NCBI RefSeq assembly: GCF_020382885.2
Contig: NC_058499.1
Span: 20,879,872 to 20,943,871, forward strand
From: Scatophagus argus
Taxonomy: Eukaryota > Chordata > Actinopteri > Scatophagidae
DNA length: 64,000 bases
Reading direction: 5' to 3'
A program made the position numbers and the translations under genes. Positions 25,031 through 35,938 of this stretch are shown one piece after another (within the stretch, counting starts at the first letter, position 1; every line of letters begins with the position of its first letter). The notes under the pieces were generated by a model. It searched no databases and was not told the DNA's origin. It was given only the letters and a program-made list of their open reading frames with translations.

Positions 25031-25563
25031 TATTAAACAGATTATAGAACGGGACCCAAAATAGACCTGACTGATCATATTAAATATGAATCTGAAACTG
25101 TACACGTCCAGGATCGGCTCTTGAGTCCTGAAGTTCTGGTTTACATGCGAACTACTAGGAGACCTCTACTAGGAATTGCTACCTTTAACTTAAGTGCCAC
25201 CTGCTGTTTTATCTTGGCATTCACATAAATTATGGTGTCATTTCTTAAATTGGCGGTCTGTTCCGTAATGGTTTCTAAAACCAAACTGCATTAACAGTTA
25301 GCTCAGGGCTTCGTTGCCTTAATACATCCTCACAAAACTGTATGACTTTCAGCTTTATTCAATTCAGTGTTGCAATATTACAAACTTTTATTAAAACATA
25401 CAGTTCATAACATCACGTACTTGAGTGTTAACATTGATCTATGGTTCTATTTGTGCTGGATCATTTATAGCTTTGTTTATTTCTTGTTATTAAGTATTAT
25501 CTGAATATGGCTAAAATAGAAATTTCAACAGGTAGCATGTACATCAATTAGAACAGACTCAGA

Positions 25564-28153
25564 TCAGAAGCTGGCCTGGTAGGCCAGTAGATATCCGTCA
25601 TTGTACATGTAGATCTGCTTGTTGGTGGGGTTATAGCTCAGACTGGCCACTCCTTTGGCTACCTTCTCCAGTGGTAGTGCTAATGAGTTGTCCTCTTTGC
25701 CTGTTGCCGTGTCAAAAGCGTAGAACACCTCCTCGCGGTATTCGTCCACGTATCGAGTGGCATACAGCACACCGCACACCATGAAAGCATTGCTCACCGC
25801 CTTCTTGAACAGTCTCGTCTCCCACGTCTGCGAGACATTGAGCGTCTCAGCCTCGCTGTCCCAAACTAGCCGGCTCGCCACTAGATTACCATGGTTACCA
25901 ACAGTGGCATAGAGGGCCCATATGCCTGTCTCATCTGCCTCCACATCCACATCACTATTGGCACGACAGTCATAGTAGCAATAGGGAAACTTGTTGTTGA
26001 AACCCACACCAGAACCTGGAAGTGTCACCCGTTTAACAGTGTTGCTTTTCAGGTCATAGCGGCAGACATCTGCAGAACGATAGCAATGATAGTACAGCGC
26101 TTCACCATATAGAACAGCACTGGGACCCTCAATGCTGTCAGTGTGAGTGTAAGATGGAGCGAAGGTAAAATCCCTGTGTTTGGCAGAGGCCATGAAGTCT
26201 TCATAGCTTTGGTACACTCGCAGGGTGTTGCCCCAGATGTGGCTGCTGAGCAGAGGCTGAACCCAGTAGCTATTCTTCTGTCCCTCACTGTCCATCTGGG
26301 CCTGTTTGCCCCATGAACCAGAGATGTAGCTCTTACCATATGGACTAACCTTTGTCATGACAGGCTCACTAATGTTGTTGATCAGGCCCTTGAGGCAGTG
26401 CCCGCCCGGACCTGAAACAGAGAGAGATGTGAATGGTCTGAAGATCAGGTGATGTGTAGTACAATTTAGAGCAGCGGTGTCCAAAAGTAGGGGGTTGAAT
26501 GGGGAATAAATTATTTTCACTATACATCCATCCACCCATAACACAATGACACACACACACACCTCACTCACTTACCTCTGAAGTCTTTGGGGATTGATCT
26601 GCAGGACTCAGCGCTATTCTTCAGGTTGCGCAGTCTCTCTTTGACAGCCTTCATGTTAATGGTGTCTGACATTTGCATCCTGTCAACATCTGTACGCAGT
26701 TTACCCACCTAATATACAGACACACAAACAAACATGGTAACATAAAAATTGAATTTAAATTCACTTTTCAAAGCATTAAACATTTCAAATAACTCAGGCA
26801 TCTTTCCTTTGTCCATCATATTACTTTTCTTTCTATATTATAAAGTTAGATATAAAGTTTTGAGGAACCTTTCCTTCTTGAGCTGCTTTATGCTCGTGGC
26901 ATGACACTATGAGCTATAGGCCAGAGACAGCCCTCCCTAGAAGTACTCGCATCCTATATTTAAGCAAAAGTACAACTGCCACACTGAAGAAAAATATACA
27001 TATTAATGTCCTGCGTGACAAAGGTTATTTAAGTAGAAGTATGCAAGTATAAATAAAAGTAAAGCTGCTCAGTGTGGCTGCAGATGTCCCTTGTGACTCT
27101 CATATATGATCTCATTCAATCATTCTGACTCATGGATTAATGTCAAAGCTGAATTTTACCACTGTATTTGGTTGAGATGCAGCTTAGTTTTTCATAAAGT
27201 TTGACTTCATGTGACTCATTTAGCAACTTAACAACTTTAGCAATCAATTTAGTGACTTGACCACTTATTCTTCTGTACCTCTTTGGACAGTTTCAGTGTT
27301 TGGGCATTGTTTTGCTGGCTGTGGACAGCACCAACATCTGCCTCCAGCTGACTCAGCTCCTGGCCCAGCTGGCGCAGAGACAAGGCTGCGTACAGACCCT
27401 GGTTGTGCAGGTACTGGTAAGGCTCCAGTCGGGCTGTCACGTTCTCAACCAGAGTCTGGAACTGAGGAAGAAGCTGGCTGGACAACATCACCTGCAAAGA
27501 CACACAGAGACTCCGTCAGATACCATTAACATGAAGGCTGTCATAAATTTCATAACTGAATGTGCCTTCAGAATCCAACCTCATATTTTCCATAATTCTA
27601 ATTTCCATTGCGTACTGACGTGATAAGACATGGAAATAAGTGACAAAATTGAAGAGAATAAAATGCAGATAGTAATCATAATAATCACAGCTATTGATTA
27701 CAGTTAAGAAGCCACATCCAGCTTGCATAGTGTGGGTCGGTAGCACTGGATGCAGACTGAAGTAAGACCCACACTCATCACTGTAAAATGATGCTGGTGC
27801 ATTTTAGTTCTCACCTGTTCCTGCAGGTTGATCAAAGATTCTCCACAGGACTGAACCTGCTGCAGCACGTCCTCATACTTCACAGCAGGGAACGACCACA
27901 AGCTGGAGTTCACTGTACACACACAAGAGCCATTCTTCTTCTGGCCTGACACATACTGAGCCTGGCCATCATCCTGCAATCACACATGTCAAAACACTGA
28001 TGGTGTGGACTACAACAAAAGGGAAAGAAAAACAAAGAAAGAAACCCTGACTCTAATGTCATCAGATGCTATTTCTTCTACTTTTATCCTTTCAGTAATA
28101 CAATATCAAATGTAACTCACTGATGACAGCAGCAGTAGGAGCAGCAGCAGCAT
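25564..28153 (-). CDS. Gene A: olfactomedin-4-like secreted glycoprotein
   Basis: Five exons on the minus strand: 28,153-28,121, 27,973-27,815, 27,491-27,279, 26,708-26,576 and 26,411-25,564. Every intron is GT-AG, and the phases join to 461 codons plus TGA. Exon 1 is a short leader (M, eight Leu, two Ser). Exons 2-4 give a Cys-containing segment (GSCVC) and a coiled-coil-like stalk. Exon 5 alone encodes the whole olfactomedin domain (residues about 182-461), with [43 protein letters not shown] and the ending [19 protein letters not shown]. The C-x6-C of YYHC...DVC and the YNDGYLL ending are OLFM4-like. Sequons: NGS, NVT, NIS, NVS. Measured against the myocilin calcium site as I recall it, Asp and Asn are kept but the last Asp is Ser. 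The product is probably a secreted extracellular glycoprotein. AATAAA-type signals lie at 25,476-25,481 and 25,387-25,392 (complement). The gene is head-to-head with gene D. Confidence 0.92.
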
Positions 28154-28270
28154 GTTTCGAGCTGGTGAAGTGAATAATGGATCGAGGATACTACTGAAAT
28201 CACCACTCCTCCTCCTCCTCTTCTCTTTTCTACAATAAAGTCAATCACAACATTTTGCTGACTTGTTTTT
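28154..28270 (-). promoter_or_regulatory. Conserved upstream block of gene A
   Basis: Immediately 5' of the start codon, the block GAAATCACCACTCCTCCTC ... TTTTGCTGACTTG (plus-strand reading, 28,197-28,268) is shared with the upstream regions of genes B (about 42,559-42,629) and C (about 52,619-52,692). On the coding strand it gives a purine-rich GAGGAGGAGTGGTGATTTC and a TCAGCAAAA word resembling half of a Maf/AP-1 site. No clear TATA box was seen. Conservation among three copies may reflect recent duplication rather than selection. Confidence 0.5.
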
Positions 28271-28593
28271 GACCCGGTGACCCAGTACATCCACTCATGT
28301 TGATGTGAAACTACAAATATGTAACTGTGGAGTTTCACATCAGTAAAGGTTGACCAAGAAATTTCTTGTATTTCCCCATCACTTCATGCAGTGGTTATTT
28401 CCCCTTTGCAATATTCTCAGTGGCATTTTCTCCTGTTTTAATGATTGTCAAAGTACTATAATACAGTATTTTATTACATAAGTACAACACTGGAAAACTA
28501 CCTGCACTGCTGAATGTTGATGATAGAGGCATCTGGGGAAAAGTTAAAAAAAAATCATGCACATTAATTCAGTCACTGCATTTCATATTTATA

Positions 28594-30031
28594 CACTGCT
28601 CAAAAAAAATAAAGGGAACACTAAAATAACACATCCTAGATTTGAATGAATGAAATATTCTTATTAAATACTTTGTTCTTTACATAGCTGAACGTGCTGA
28701 CAACAAAATCACACAAAAATTATCAATGGAAATCAAATTTATAAACCCACAGAGGTCTGGATTTGGAGTCACACTCAAAATTCAAAATGAGGCTCAGTAG
28801 TGTGTGTGTGGCCTCCATGTGCCTCTATGACCTCCCTACAACGCCTGGGCATGCTCCTGATGAGGTGGTGAATGGTCTCCTGAGGGATCTCCTCCCAGAC
28901 CTGGACAAAGCATTCGCCAACCCCTGGACAGTCTGTGGTGCAACGTGGCGTTGGTGGATGGAGCGAGACATGGTGTCCCAGATGTGCTCAATTGGATTCA
29001 GGTCTGGGGAACAGGCAGGCCAGCCCATAGCAGCAATGCCTTCGTCTTGCAGGAACTGCTGACACACTCCAGCCACATGAGGTCTAGCATTGTCTTGCAT
29101 TAGGAAGAACCCAGGGCCAACCGCACCAGCATATGGTCTCACAATGGGTCTGAGGATCTCATCTTGGTGCCTAATGGCAGCCAGACTACCTCTGGCAAGC
29201 ACATGGAGGGCTATGGGGCCCCCCAAAGAAATGCCACAAACCGGTCATGCTGGAAGATGTTGCAGACAGCAAAACGTTCTCCACGGCGTCTCCAGACTCT
29301 GTCACATGTGCTCAGTGTGAACCTGCTTTCATCTGTGAAGAGCACAGGACACCAGTGACAAATTTGTCAATCTTGGTGTACTCTGGTAAATGCCAAACGT
29401 CCTGCACGGTTCTGGGCTGTAAGCACAACCCACACCTGTGGACATCGGGCCCTCATACCACCCTCATGGAGTCTGTTTCTCACCGTTTGAGCAGACACAT
29501 GCACATTTGTGGCCTGTTCCTCCTTGCACAAAGGCGGAGGTAGCAGTCCTGCTGCTGTGTTGTTGGCCTCTTACGGCCTCCTCCACATCTCATGATATAC
29601 TGGCCTGTCTCCTGGTAGCGCCTCCATGCTCTGGACACTATGCTGACAGACACAGCACACCTTCTTGCCACAACTCGCACTGATGTGCCATCCTTGATGA
29701 GCTACACTACCTGAGCCACTTGTGTGGGTTGTAGACTCTGTCTCATGCTACCACTAGAGTGAAAGCACAGGCCAGCATTCAAAAGCGACCAAAACATCAG
29801 CCAGAAAGCATAAGAACTGAGAAGTGGTCTGCTGAACCACTCTTTTATTGGGGGTGTCTTGCTAATTGCCTATAATTTCCACCTGCTGTCTATTCCATTT
29901 GCACAACAGCATGTGAAATTGATTGTCAATCAGTGTTGCTTCCTAAGTGGACAGTTTGATTTCACAGAAGTGTGATTGACTTGGAGTTACATTGTGTTGT
30001 TTAAGTGTTCCCTTTATTTTTTTGAGCAGTA
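28594..30031 (-). mobile_element. Tc1-like DNA transposon, defective
   Basis: The ends are inverted: CACTGCTCAAAAAAAATAAA at the left and TTTATTTTTTTGAGCAGT at the right, with TA next to the left end. Inside, on the minus strand, lie pieces of a Tc1-type DD34E transposase (listed separately). The length of about 1.4 kb suits a full-size Tc1-like element. It sits between divergent genes A and D, and no comparable element was seen between the other pairs, so it probably inserted after the units separated. Confidence 0.88.
28794..29746 (-). pseudogene. Broken Tc1-like transposase
   Basis: The start codon would be the complement of 29,744-29,746. An N-terminal helix-turn-helix part (29,680-29,480; [21 protein letters not shown]) and a C-terminal catalytic part (29,226-28,825) are in separate open frames. 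The catalytic part has LMQDNARPHVAG, with the second Asp, and SPDLNPIEHIWD, with the Glu of the DDE triad. A TAG stop lies just after the start in the expected frame (complement near 29,705), and the middle of the protein is not continuous, so frameshifts are also present. It is not expected to be active. Confidence 0.85.
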
Positions 30032-30555
30032 GTAAGCAGCAGTTGGCAGTCACTCTTGTTACATACTGCCTCATATATTTTTGGAGTTTTTAATTCTTGT
30101 TATGACTTTCACCAGCAAACTCCTCCATTTTGATATTAAATTGTGGTCAATTGTGGTTTTAGATGTATCAAGTGAATAATTATACCCACTGCCAATTCCA
30201 GAGAACCAAAACTTATAAAATGGCCACATTTAAGTACTTGGTTACAGATTCTTTGAATTTGATGACAAAATAATAACCCTCATACTGACCTTACTTCTGC
30301 GCCTGAACTTCTCCTTTTCCTTACAAAGGTTGGGAGATTAAGAACGTGCAATGTGCTCATCACCCCGGGTCACACTCTCCCATTGCAACAGAAGTGTTGC
30401 AACACTCTTACTCCATAGCACTCACAACTTCCCAGTTTGTTAGTTTGATTGTCACAAAATGGAAATTAATAAATATTTGACTTTTTCTTTATCATTATAG
30501 AGATGACCTTTTAATCTAATCTGTTGAACAGTAGAAACAGTCATACAACATCATT

Positions 30556-30841
30556 GGGCTGCACAGAGGTACAGTGTATAGCATTGTCAACTCACAGCAA
30601 CAGGGTTCCAGGTTTAATTCTTGGTCTTCCTCCAACAATCCCAAAATAATGCTACTAATTGGCTACTCTACGTTGTCCCTAGGTGTGAGTGTGTGCACAT
30701 GTGATAGTCTTTCCTTGTGTGATGGCTCTGTGATTGACTGGCAACCAGTTCGGGGGGAACCCTGTCGGCTGCAGTCAGCTGGGATAGGCTCCAGTTCCCC
30801 ACGACCCTGACTGATAAGCGGGATAGAAAATTAATGAATGA
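30556..30841 (+). mobile_element. SINE copy with tRNA-like head, internally deleted
   Basis: It starts GGGCTGCACAG, then GGTTCCAGGTTTAATTC (a decayed box B), jumps to AATTGGCTACTCTACGTTG, and ends GGGATAGAAAATTAATGAATGAT. This matches the head and tail of the full SINE at 37,238-37,601 in the opposite orientation, lacking about 80 bases of the middle. No target duplication was recognised. Confidence 0.75.
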
Positions 30842-31020
30842 TTTTACATGTTATTTCCAAAAGGGACATTTATGTTCAAAATAAAAAAGTGACATCCATT
30901 ATTGTTTTCCCTTTATCGTACAAAACTTCCCTTCCACAAAGAGGATGTGATCACTCAGACGGAAATATGAGACATCACACACAGAAATGCCAAATACACA
31001 TGTACACTGATTCAGTCACA

Positions 31021-31121
31021 TGCAGAGATTAGTGGGTGTGTTCACAAGCTCAGAGCTACAGATAAAGTCATATCCATACTGTGTTCAGAGTTTGTTTCAT
31101 TTAGCTCTACTGTGATCCACC
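31021..31121 (+). promoter_or_regulatory. Conserved proximal promoter / 5' UTR of gene D
   Basis: About 100 bases before the ATG match those of gene E (56,664-56,763) closely and the orphan exon (44,132-44,230) more loosely. Shared words are TTAGTGGGTGTGTT, ACTGTGTTCAGAGTTTGT and TTCATTTAGCTCTAC. The start context is GATCCACCATGA, a good Kozak match. No TATA box is evident. Confidence 0.55.
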
Positions 31122-34100
31122 ATGAAGATGCATGTGCTCGTTCCTCTGTGTGTTCTGTTCACCCTCACCCAACAGGTAAGAAAACACTAAGAAAACAGTC
31201 ATTAGTATTCTTTATACTGACTTTCATCTACTTCATTTTTAGCACAAATTATCATACACTGGCCATTTTAAATGCTACAGAATAATTTTTTACATGACCT
31301 ATTTGATATTCTTGATTTCAGGTACCTTCACGTGATAGGTGTGCATGTGAGTTGACTAACACAGAGAAGGCTTTCCCTCATGACAAACTCAGCACAGCGG
31401 AGGACAACGCCTCAAAATGCAACAGTAACATCACACCACAAAAGGTATCTCATTTTCTAAGACTATGAAGAAGGCAACTTCCTCTAACAGCTGTAAAACT
31501 ACAATAATAATAATGATAATAATAATAATAATAATAATAATGATAACTGTAATGAAATGAATAACAATAGAATAAGAGAGAAACCAAACTCCTGTATGTA
31601 AACACTGATACTGAAGGAGTCCTGAGTCATGTGCAAACACTGGAACACAGGGTCTACCTGCTCTCTCTGCAGACTCTGGAGCTGGAAAGTCTGCTGTTGG
31701 GTTTGGAGAAACGTCTGCCCCAGCTGCAGGAAGATGTGTCCATGCTGGAGAAGGAAGATGATGGAGACCTCTATGGAGTCATCAGCCTGCAGGTGGTGGA
31801 GAACGAACTGCTGGAGATTAAGCAGCTCATCAGCAGGCTCCGCAGCACCACCCTGGAACACCAGCTTCTGACTAATGACACCACTAAAAAAGTGAGTGAA
31901 AAGCACCAAAAAACACTAAACACTGGCATCATTCAAGCAAATTTGCTGTAAGGATAGACTGATTTTGGTGTTTCGAACAAGACTCTCACCTGGGAGACCA
32001 GGGTTTGTGTCATGTGTGAGATCAAATCTTAAATGAGGACTATGAATAAATCTTTGTACATTTGCAACTTGCATACAGGCAAGATTATTAGCCAATCACA
32101 GCATAGCAGGGCAGGGCTAGGCAAAACTGTCTTGGGGGAAAATAAATGCAGGGTACACACATAATTAAATGCTTGGAATCAAAATAATAAGGAAACAGAT
32201 TAAATAAGAAGGAAACAGCTGCTATTATAATTAACTTAGACGCTTAGATGATGAACTTCTACTTCTTGATCCTAACCATTGACATACATAAATAAAACAC
32301 ACCTGCACCTCTTTCCACTGCAGAAAAAACAAGGCCAAAATATTCAGGCAAAACAGCTTTATCAAACCCACTGTTATCTACAGACAGAAAACCTCAGCAA
32401 CTAGCTGGTGAAGAGTTGTTCCTATTTTAAAAGAGCAGCTCAAAGCAGAAGTGTAGATTCCAGTGCTCAGGTGGCCAGAAGCATAACTCTTTGAAATGTT
32501 TCATATGCAGTCTATTTTCATCCAATTTATGTTACAGACAGTATCTTTTGACAAATGTTGGTATGTCTGTTTTGCTGCTGTCTCTCAGTTGGAGGACCTG
32601 AGAGTAGAGATGCAGGAGCTTGAGACATATGACACCATGCAGGTGGTGAAGAGACAACAAAACAACCTGCGTCTCAAGAAAGACCTGGACCAGTGCAGGA
32701 ATGGACATCAGAACATCCAGTCCACTCCACTCCCAGGGCAAGGTGAGATTTTGTTTTTCTTTAACTTCTCCTTAGTTCCAACAAAGAATGAAGAATGTTT
32801 TTGGTTATGTACCAATTGCTTTTTTCAGTATAATTCACTTATGATAGACTTTGTAGCTAAGACTTAATGTGGGGAATACATGAACAGTGGGAAGACCCCA
32901 GCATCAGTGGACACCTCACACAACCAACTTACTCTGCATTTACACATTTATTTCTTCATTGTTTGTTCATTGCTCCATTTCATATGTTCTCTGAAGGTAA
33001 CTGTCCGCATGGTAAATTTCTGAACGTTACCGGGCCAAGGATGTACACAGCAGGAGAGTACCCTGGCTCCTACAAGTATGGAGCCTGGGGTCGTGATCCC
33101 AAACCAGATGTTGGGAAGGAGAACTGGTATTGGCTGGTAATGTTGACTTCCAGTAACAAATACTCCAACTACATCCGTCTTTACTCAAGTCTGAGCGCGC
33201 TCATTGTTGGGGTGAGCACACCAGGTAAGGAACTCTTGTGTTCTAGTTTTAAGTGTTAATATTGGAAATGTACAATATTTCAGCTCTGTGTGCAGGCTTG
33301 TGCAAGTACTGATCAACAAGAGAATGTTCTTACTGGCAAATACTGTGTTTGTTGGAGACCATTTTCAACCATGGATAATAACACACAATGAAACTCAATA
33401 GTTAGGGTTAAATTTATAGTCCAAACAATATTGGTTTGCCAGATGTATTTTTTCTTTATCATTAAGAAAAGAGAACAATACTTAGTCTTTATTGCATTTT
33501 CTCCTTCACCTTTTCGTCTTCTTCTTCTTCTTCTTCTTCCAGGTAATGTCCAGATCAGCCCCTCTAATCCAACCACCAACACCGTCCAGGGTCCAAATAC
33601 GGTGCTGTATGGAGAGGCTTTGTACTACAACTGTTACAATCAAGATTCTGTTTGTCGATTCAACCTGACCACCAAAACTGTAACCACCTTACAACTTCCA
33701 AAAGGCACCAGGTTTGCTGCTTCATTATCTGGATGGGTCTGCTGATACCAGATTTAATGCAGATTTAACATCTTGTTTCTACAAAAACAAATAAGTAAAT
33801 AAAATAACAGAACATGACAATTGAATTGAATTGAAATCTGAACGACTGAATCAGGTGACAACTGAATTGAACTGAAATCTGAATGACTGAATCAATCTGT
33901 GGAAAAGATAATTTAAAATGATATTAAATGTAAAATTATGAATGTTTACATTTTCTAAATAGCATATCTTGACTAACACCTCATGATTGTATACTTCTGT
34001 GCACCACTCATGTTGCAGTTTACTTCCATGTTTGTCCAGCTTAATGTAATATATGTAGTGAATGACAGATAGCTTTGTCACTGCTTTGGTATAACAGCAG

Positions 34101-35067
34101 TCACATGAAATTCAATATCATCAAAACCAATGTATTTGTGCTGTACAATAGTTCCTGAGTTATGCTGTTGAAAAATGGACAGAAACCATTGTGATGTCAC
34201 AGTGAAGTTGACCTTTGACCTTTTGGATATAAAATGTCATCACTTTATCACTTTATTCTGTTAGACATTCGTGTGAAATTTTGTATTAATTAGTGTCTCA
34301 GGTTGCAGTTAACTTAAAATGTGTTTTGTGAGGGCAGAGTGACATTTGGTTTCCAAATTCTAATCAGTTCATCTTTCCTCTTTGAGTGCAGCCGGATGTT
34401 TGTTTGAAATTTGAGGAAATCCTCTAAAGGCCCTCCTGAGATATCCAATTCCAACCTGAATGGACAACCTGAAAACATAATGCCCCTGGCCACAGGTGTT
34501 GGCGGTACTGAGATTTAATGAGTAAAAGAAAACTGACATCTGGATAAATGGTTTCAGAAAGAAAAAAAGTGGTTTCATTTTAAAAATGAAATCATCAAAT
34601 TAAATAGTTTTGTTCCTTTTTTCTTTTTCAGGTTTAACTCAAAGGGTAACTTCTGCCACCTTGATGAATGCTACCCATTCACTGACCTGGACCTGGCAAC
34701 AGATGAGTCAGGTGTCTGGGTCATCTATACCACCACCCAGGACTTTGGCAACTTGGTGCTGTCCAAGGTGGAGGAGGGGGAACCGATGACACTTGGCCAA
34801 ACCTGGTACACCTCAGTCTACAAGCAGGCTGTGACCAACACCTTTATGGCGTGCGGTGTGCTCTATGCAACACGGTATGTCAACAAAGACATGGAGGAGA
34901 TCTTCTATTCTTTTGACACCACGACAGGCATGGAAAGGTTTAACATTGGTATCTTCATCAACAAGATGTCAGCCAATATTTATTCCCTGAACTACAGCCC
35001 TGTGGACCAGATGCTACATGCCTACTGTGACTCCTACATGGTTTCCTATAAGGTTTTGTTTTCATGA
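31122..35067 (+). CDS. Gene D: olfactomedin-4-like secreted glycoprotein, split-domain class
   Basis: Seven exons: 31,122-31,175, 31,322-31,444, 31,673-31,891, 32,589-32,742, 32,997-33,224, 33,543-33,711 and 34,632-35,067. All introns are GT-AG and the phases are consistent, giving 460 codons plus TGA. The leader is MKMHVLVPLCVLFTLTQQ (cleavage near residues 18-22). Exon 2 has Cys residues (RCACEL, KCNSNIT). Exons 3-4 form a Leu/Glu-rich coiled-coil stalk (about residues 60-165). The olfactomedin domain (about 184-460) is spread over exons 5-7: [63 protein letters not shown]. Sequons are NIT, NDT, NVT and NLT. At the myocilin calcium positions as I recall them, Asp and Asn are kept and the last Asp is Asn. 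AATAAA lies at 35,130-35,135. Role inferred from the family: a secreted extracellular glycoprotein. Confidence 0.92.
31500..31545. repeat. (TAA)n microsatellite in intron 2 of gene D
   Basis: Imperfect AAT repeats between exons 2 and 3. Gene E has a shorter version at about 57,309-57,334, showing a length change since the duplication. Confidence 0.85.
33815..33895. repeat. Tandem duplication of 41 bp, two copies
   Basis: Two adjacent copies start at 33,815 and 33,856, each running TGACAA, TTGAA-type words, TGAAATCTGAA and GACTGAATCA, with a few mismatches. They lie in intron 6 of gene D. I saw no equivalent in intron 6 of gene E. Confidence 0.8.
34080..34515. repeat. Decayed teleost dispersed repeat in intron 6 of gene D
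   Basis: The stretch ends with CTCCTGAGATATCC, GACAACCTGAAAACATAATG and CCCTGGCCACAGGTGTTGGCG. This series belongs to a common fish repeat as I remember it. Gene E lacks it at the same position, which accounts for much of the longer intron 6 of gene D (920 against 455 bp). Confidence 0.5.
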
Positions 35068-35129
35068 AAGCACAATGCTGACAAATCCACAAAAGCCTGC
35101 ATTTTCATTAATAGTGGCCAGCACAAACA

Positions 35130-35135
35130 AATAAA
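35130..35135 (+). terminator. Polyadenylation signal of gene D
   Basis: AATAAA lies 63 bases after the stop codon. Gene E has the same signal at an equivalent distance. Confidence 0.7.
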
Positions 35136-35938
35136 GTCACATCATAAGCGTGGACAAAAAGCATTAAGGAGATGTGAAATTACCTTGCATGTATATGGTA
35201 CACATGGTAAATTTAGATGCTAATTTCAGCATAACGTGCATTGATATTGTACTAATTCTTTTACGACAAAATTGAGTCATGTGACACACATACCACAGTA
35301 CTCTGCTATTATCAGTTTATTTTCTTTCTCTTCTACTGTTTTTATTTAAGTAACCCTGCATCTTGGGAATGTAAAGGTCTGGTGGGACAATAGGGTGCAT
35401 TCAACTCTTTAAGATATGATGGTGTCTGGCCGTTCAGGGCTTTATATGTGAGGAGGAGAATTTTAAACTCTATCCTGAATTTTACAGGTAGTCAATGTAC
35501 AGAAACCAGTACAGGAAAAATATGATCTCTAATGCTTGTTCTTGTGAGTAATCGCGCAGCAGCATTCTGGATTAGCTGGACAGACTTACTGGGGCAACCT
35601 GATAAAAAAAAAAAAAAAAAAAGTTACAACAATCCAACCCGGAAGTAATAAATGGATAGAGTCATTTTTCTGCATCTTTCTGACTCAGAATGTGCCTAAT
35701 TTTTGCAATGTTGCAGAGATGAAAGAAATGTGTGTTATATGTGAGTTAAAGGACGTGACCTGATCAAAAATAACTCTTACATTCCTTGCAGTGCAGCTTG
35801 AGGCCAAGGCTAAACCGTTTAGCATTGCTAGATCATTGGATAATTTGTTTCCAGTGGGCCCAAAACAACCGAGCTAATAACAATATGTTGGTTATCCTCT
35901 ATTGATTTTGAGTAACAGGCTGCTCTGGCAGTCCGTAG

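Noticed and set aside
26411..26571. In-frame extension of the gene A domain exon to an ATG at 26,571
   Set aside because: The extension reads through the intron. The acceptor at 26,412-26,413 joins in phase to exon 4, and the same acceptor position is used in B and C.
27257..27623. Plus-strand open frames opposite exon 3 of gene A (also opposite B and C)
   Set aside because: They are antisense shadows of a conserved coding exon and run through its splice sites.
31499..31909. Minus-strand open frame of 136 codons opposite exon 3 of gene D (and the matching one in gene E)
   Set aside because: An antisense shadow; half of it is the translation of the (TAA)n intron repeat.
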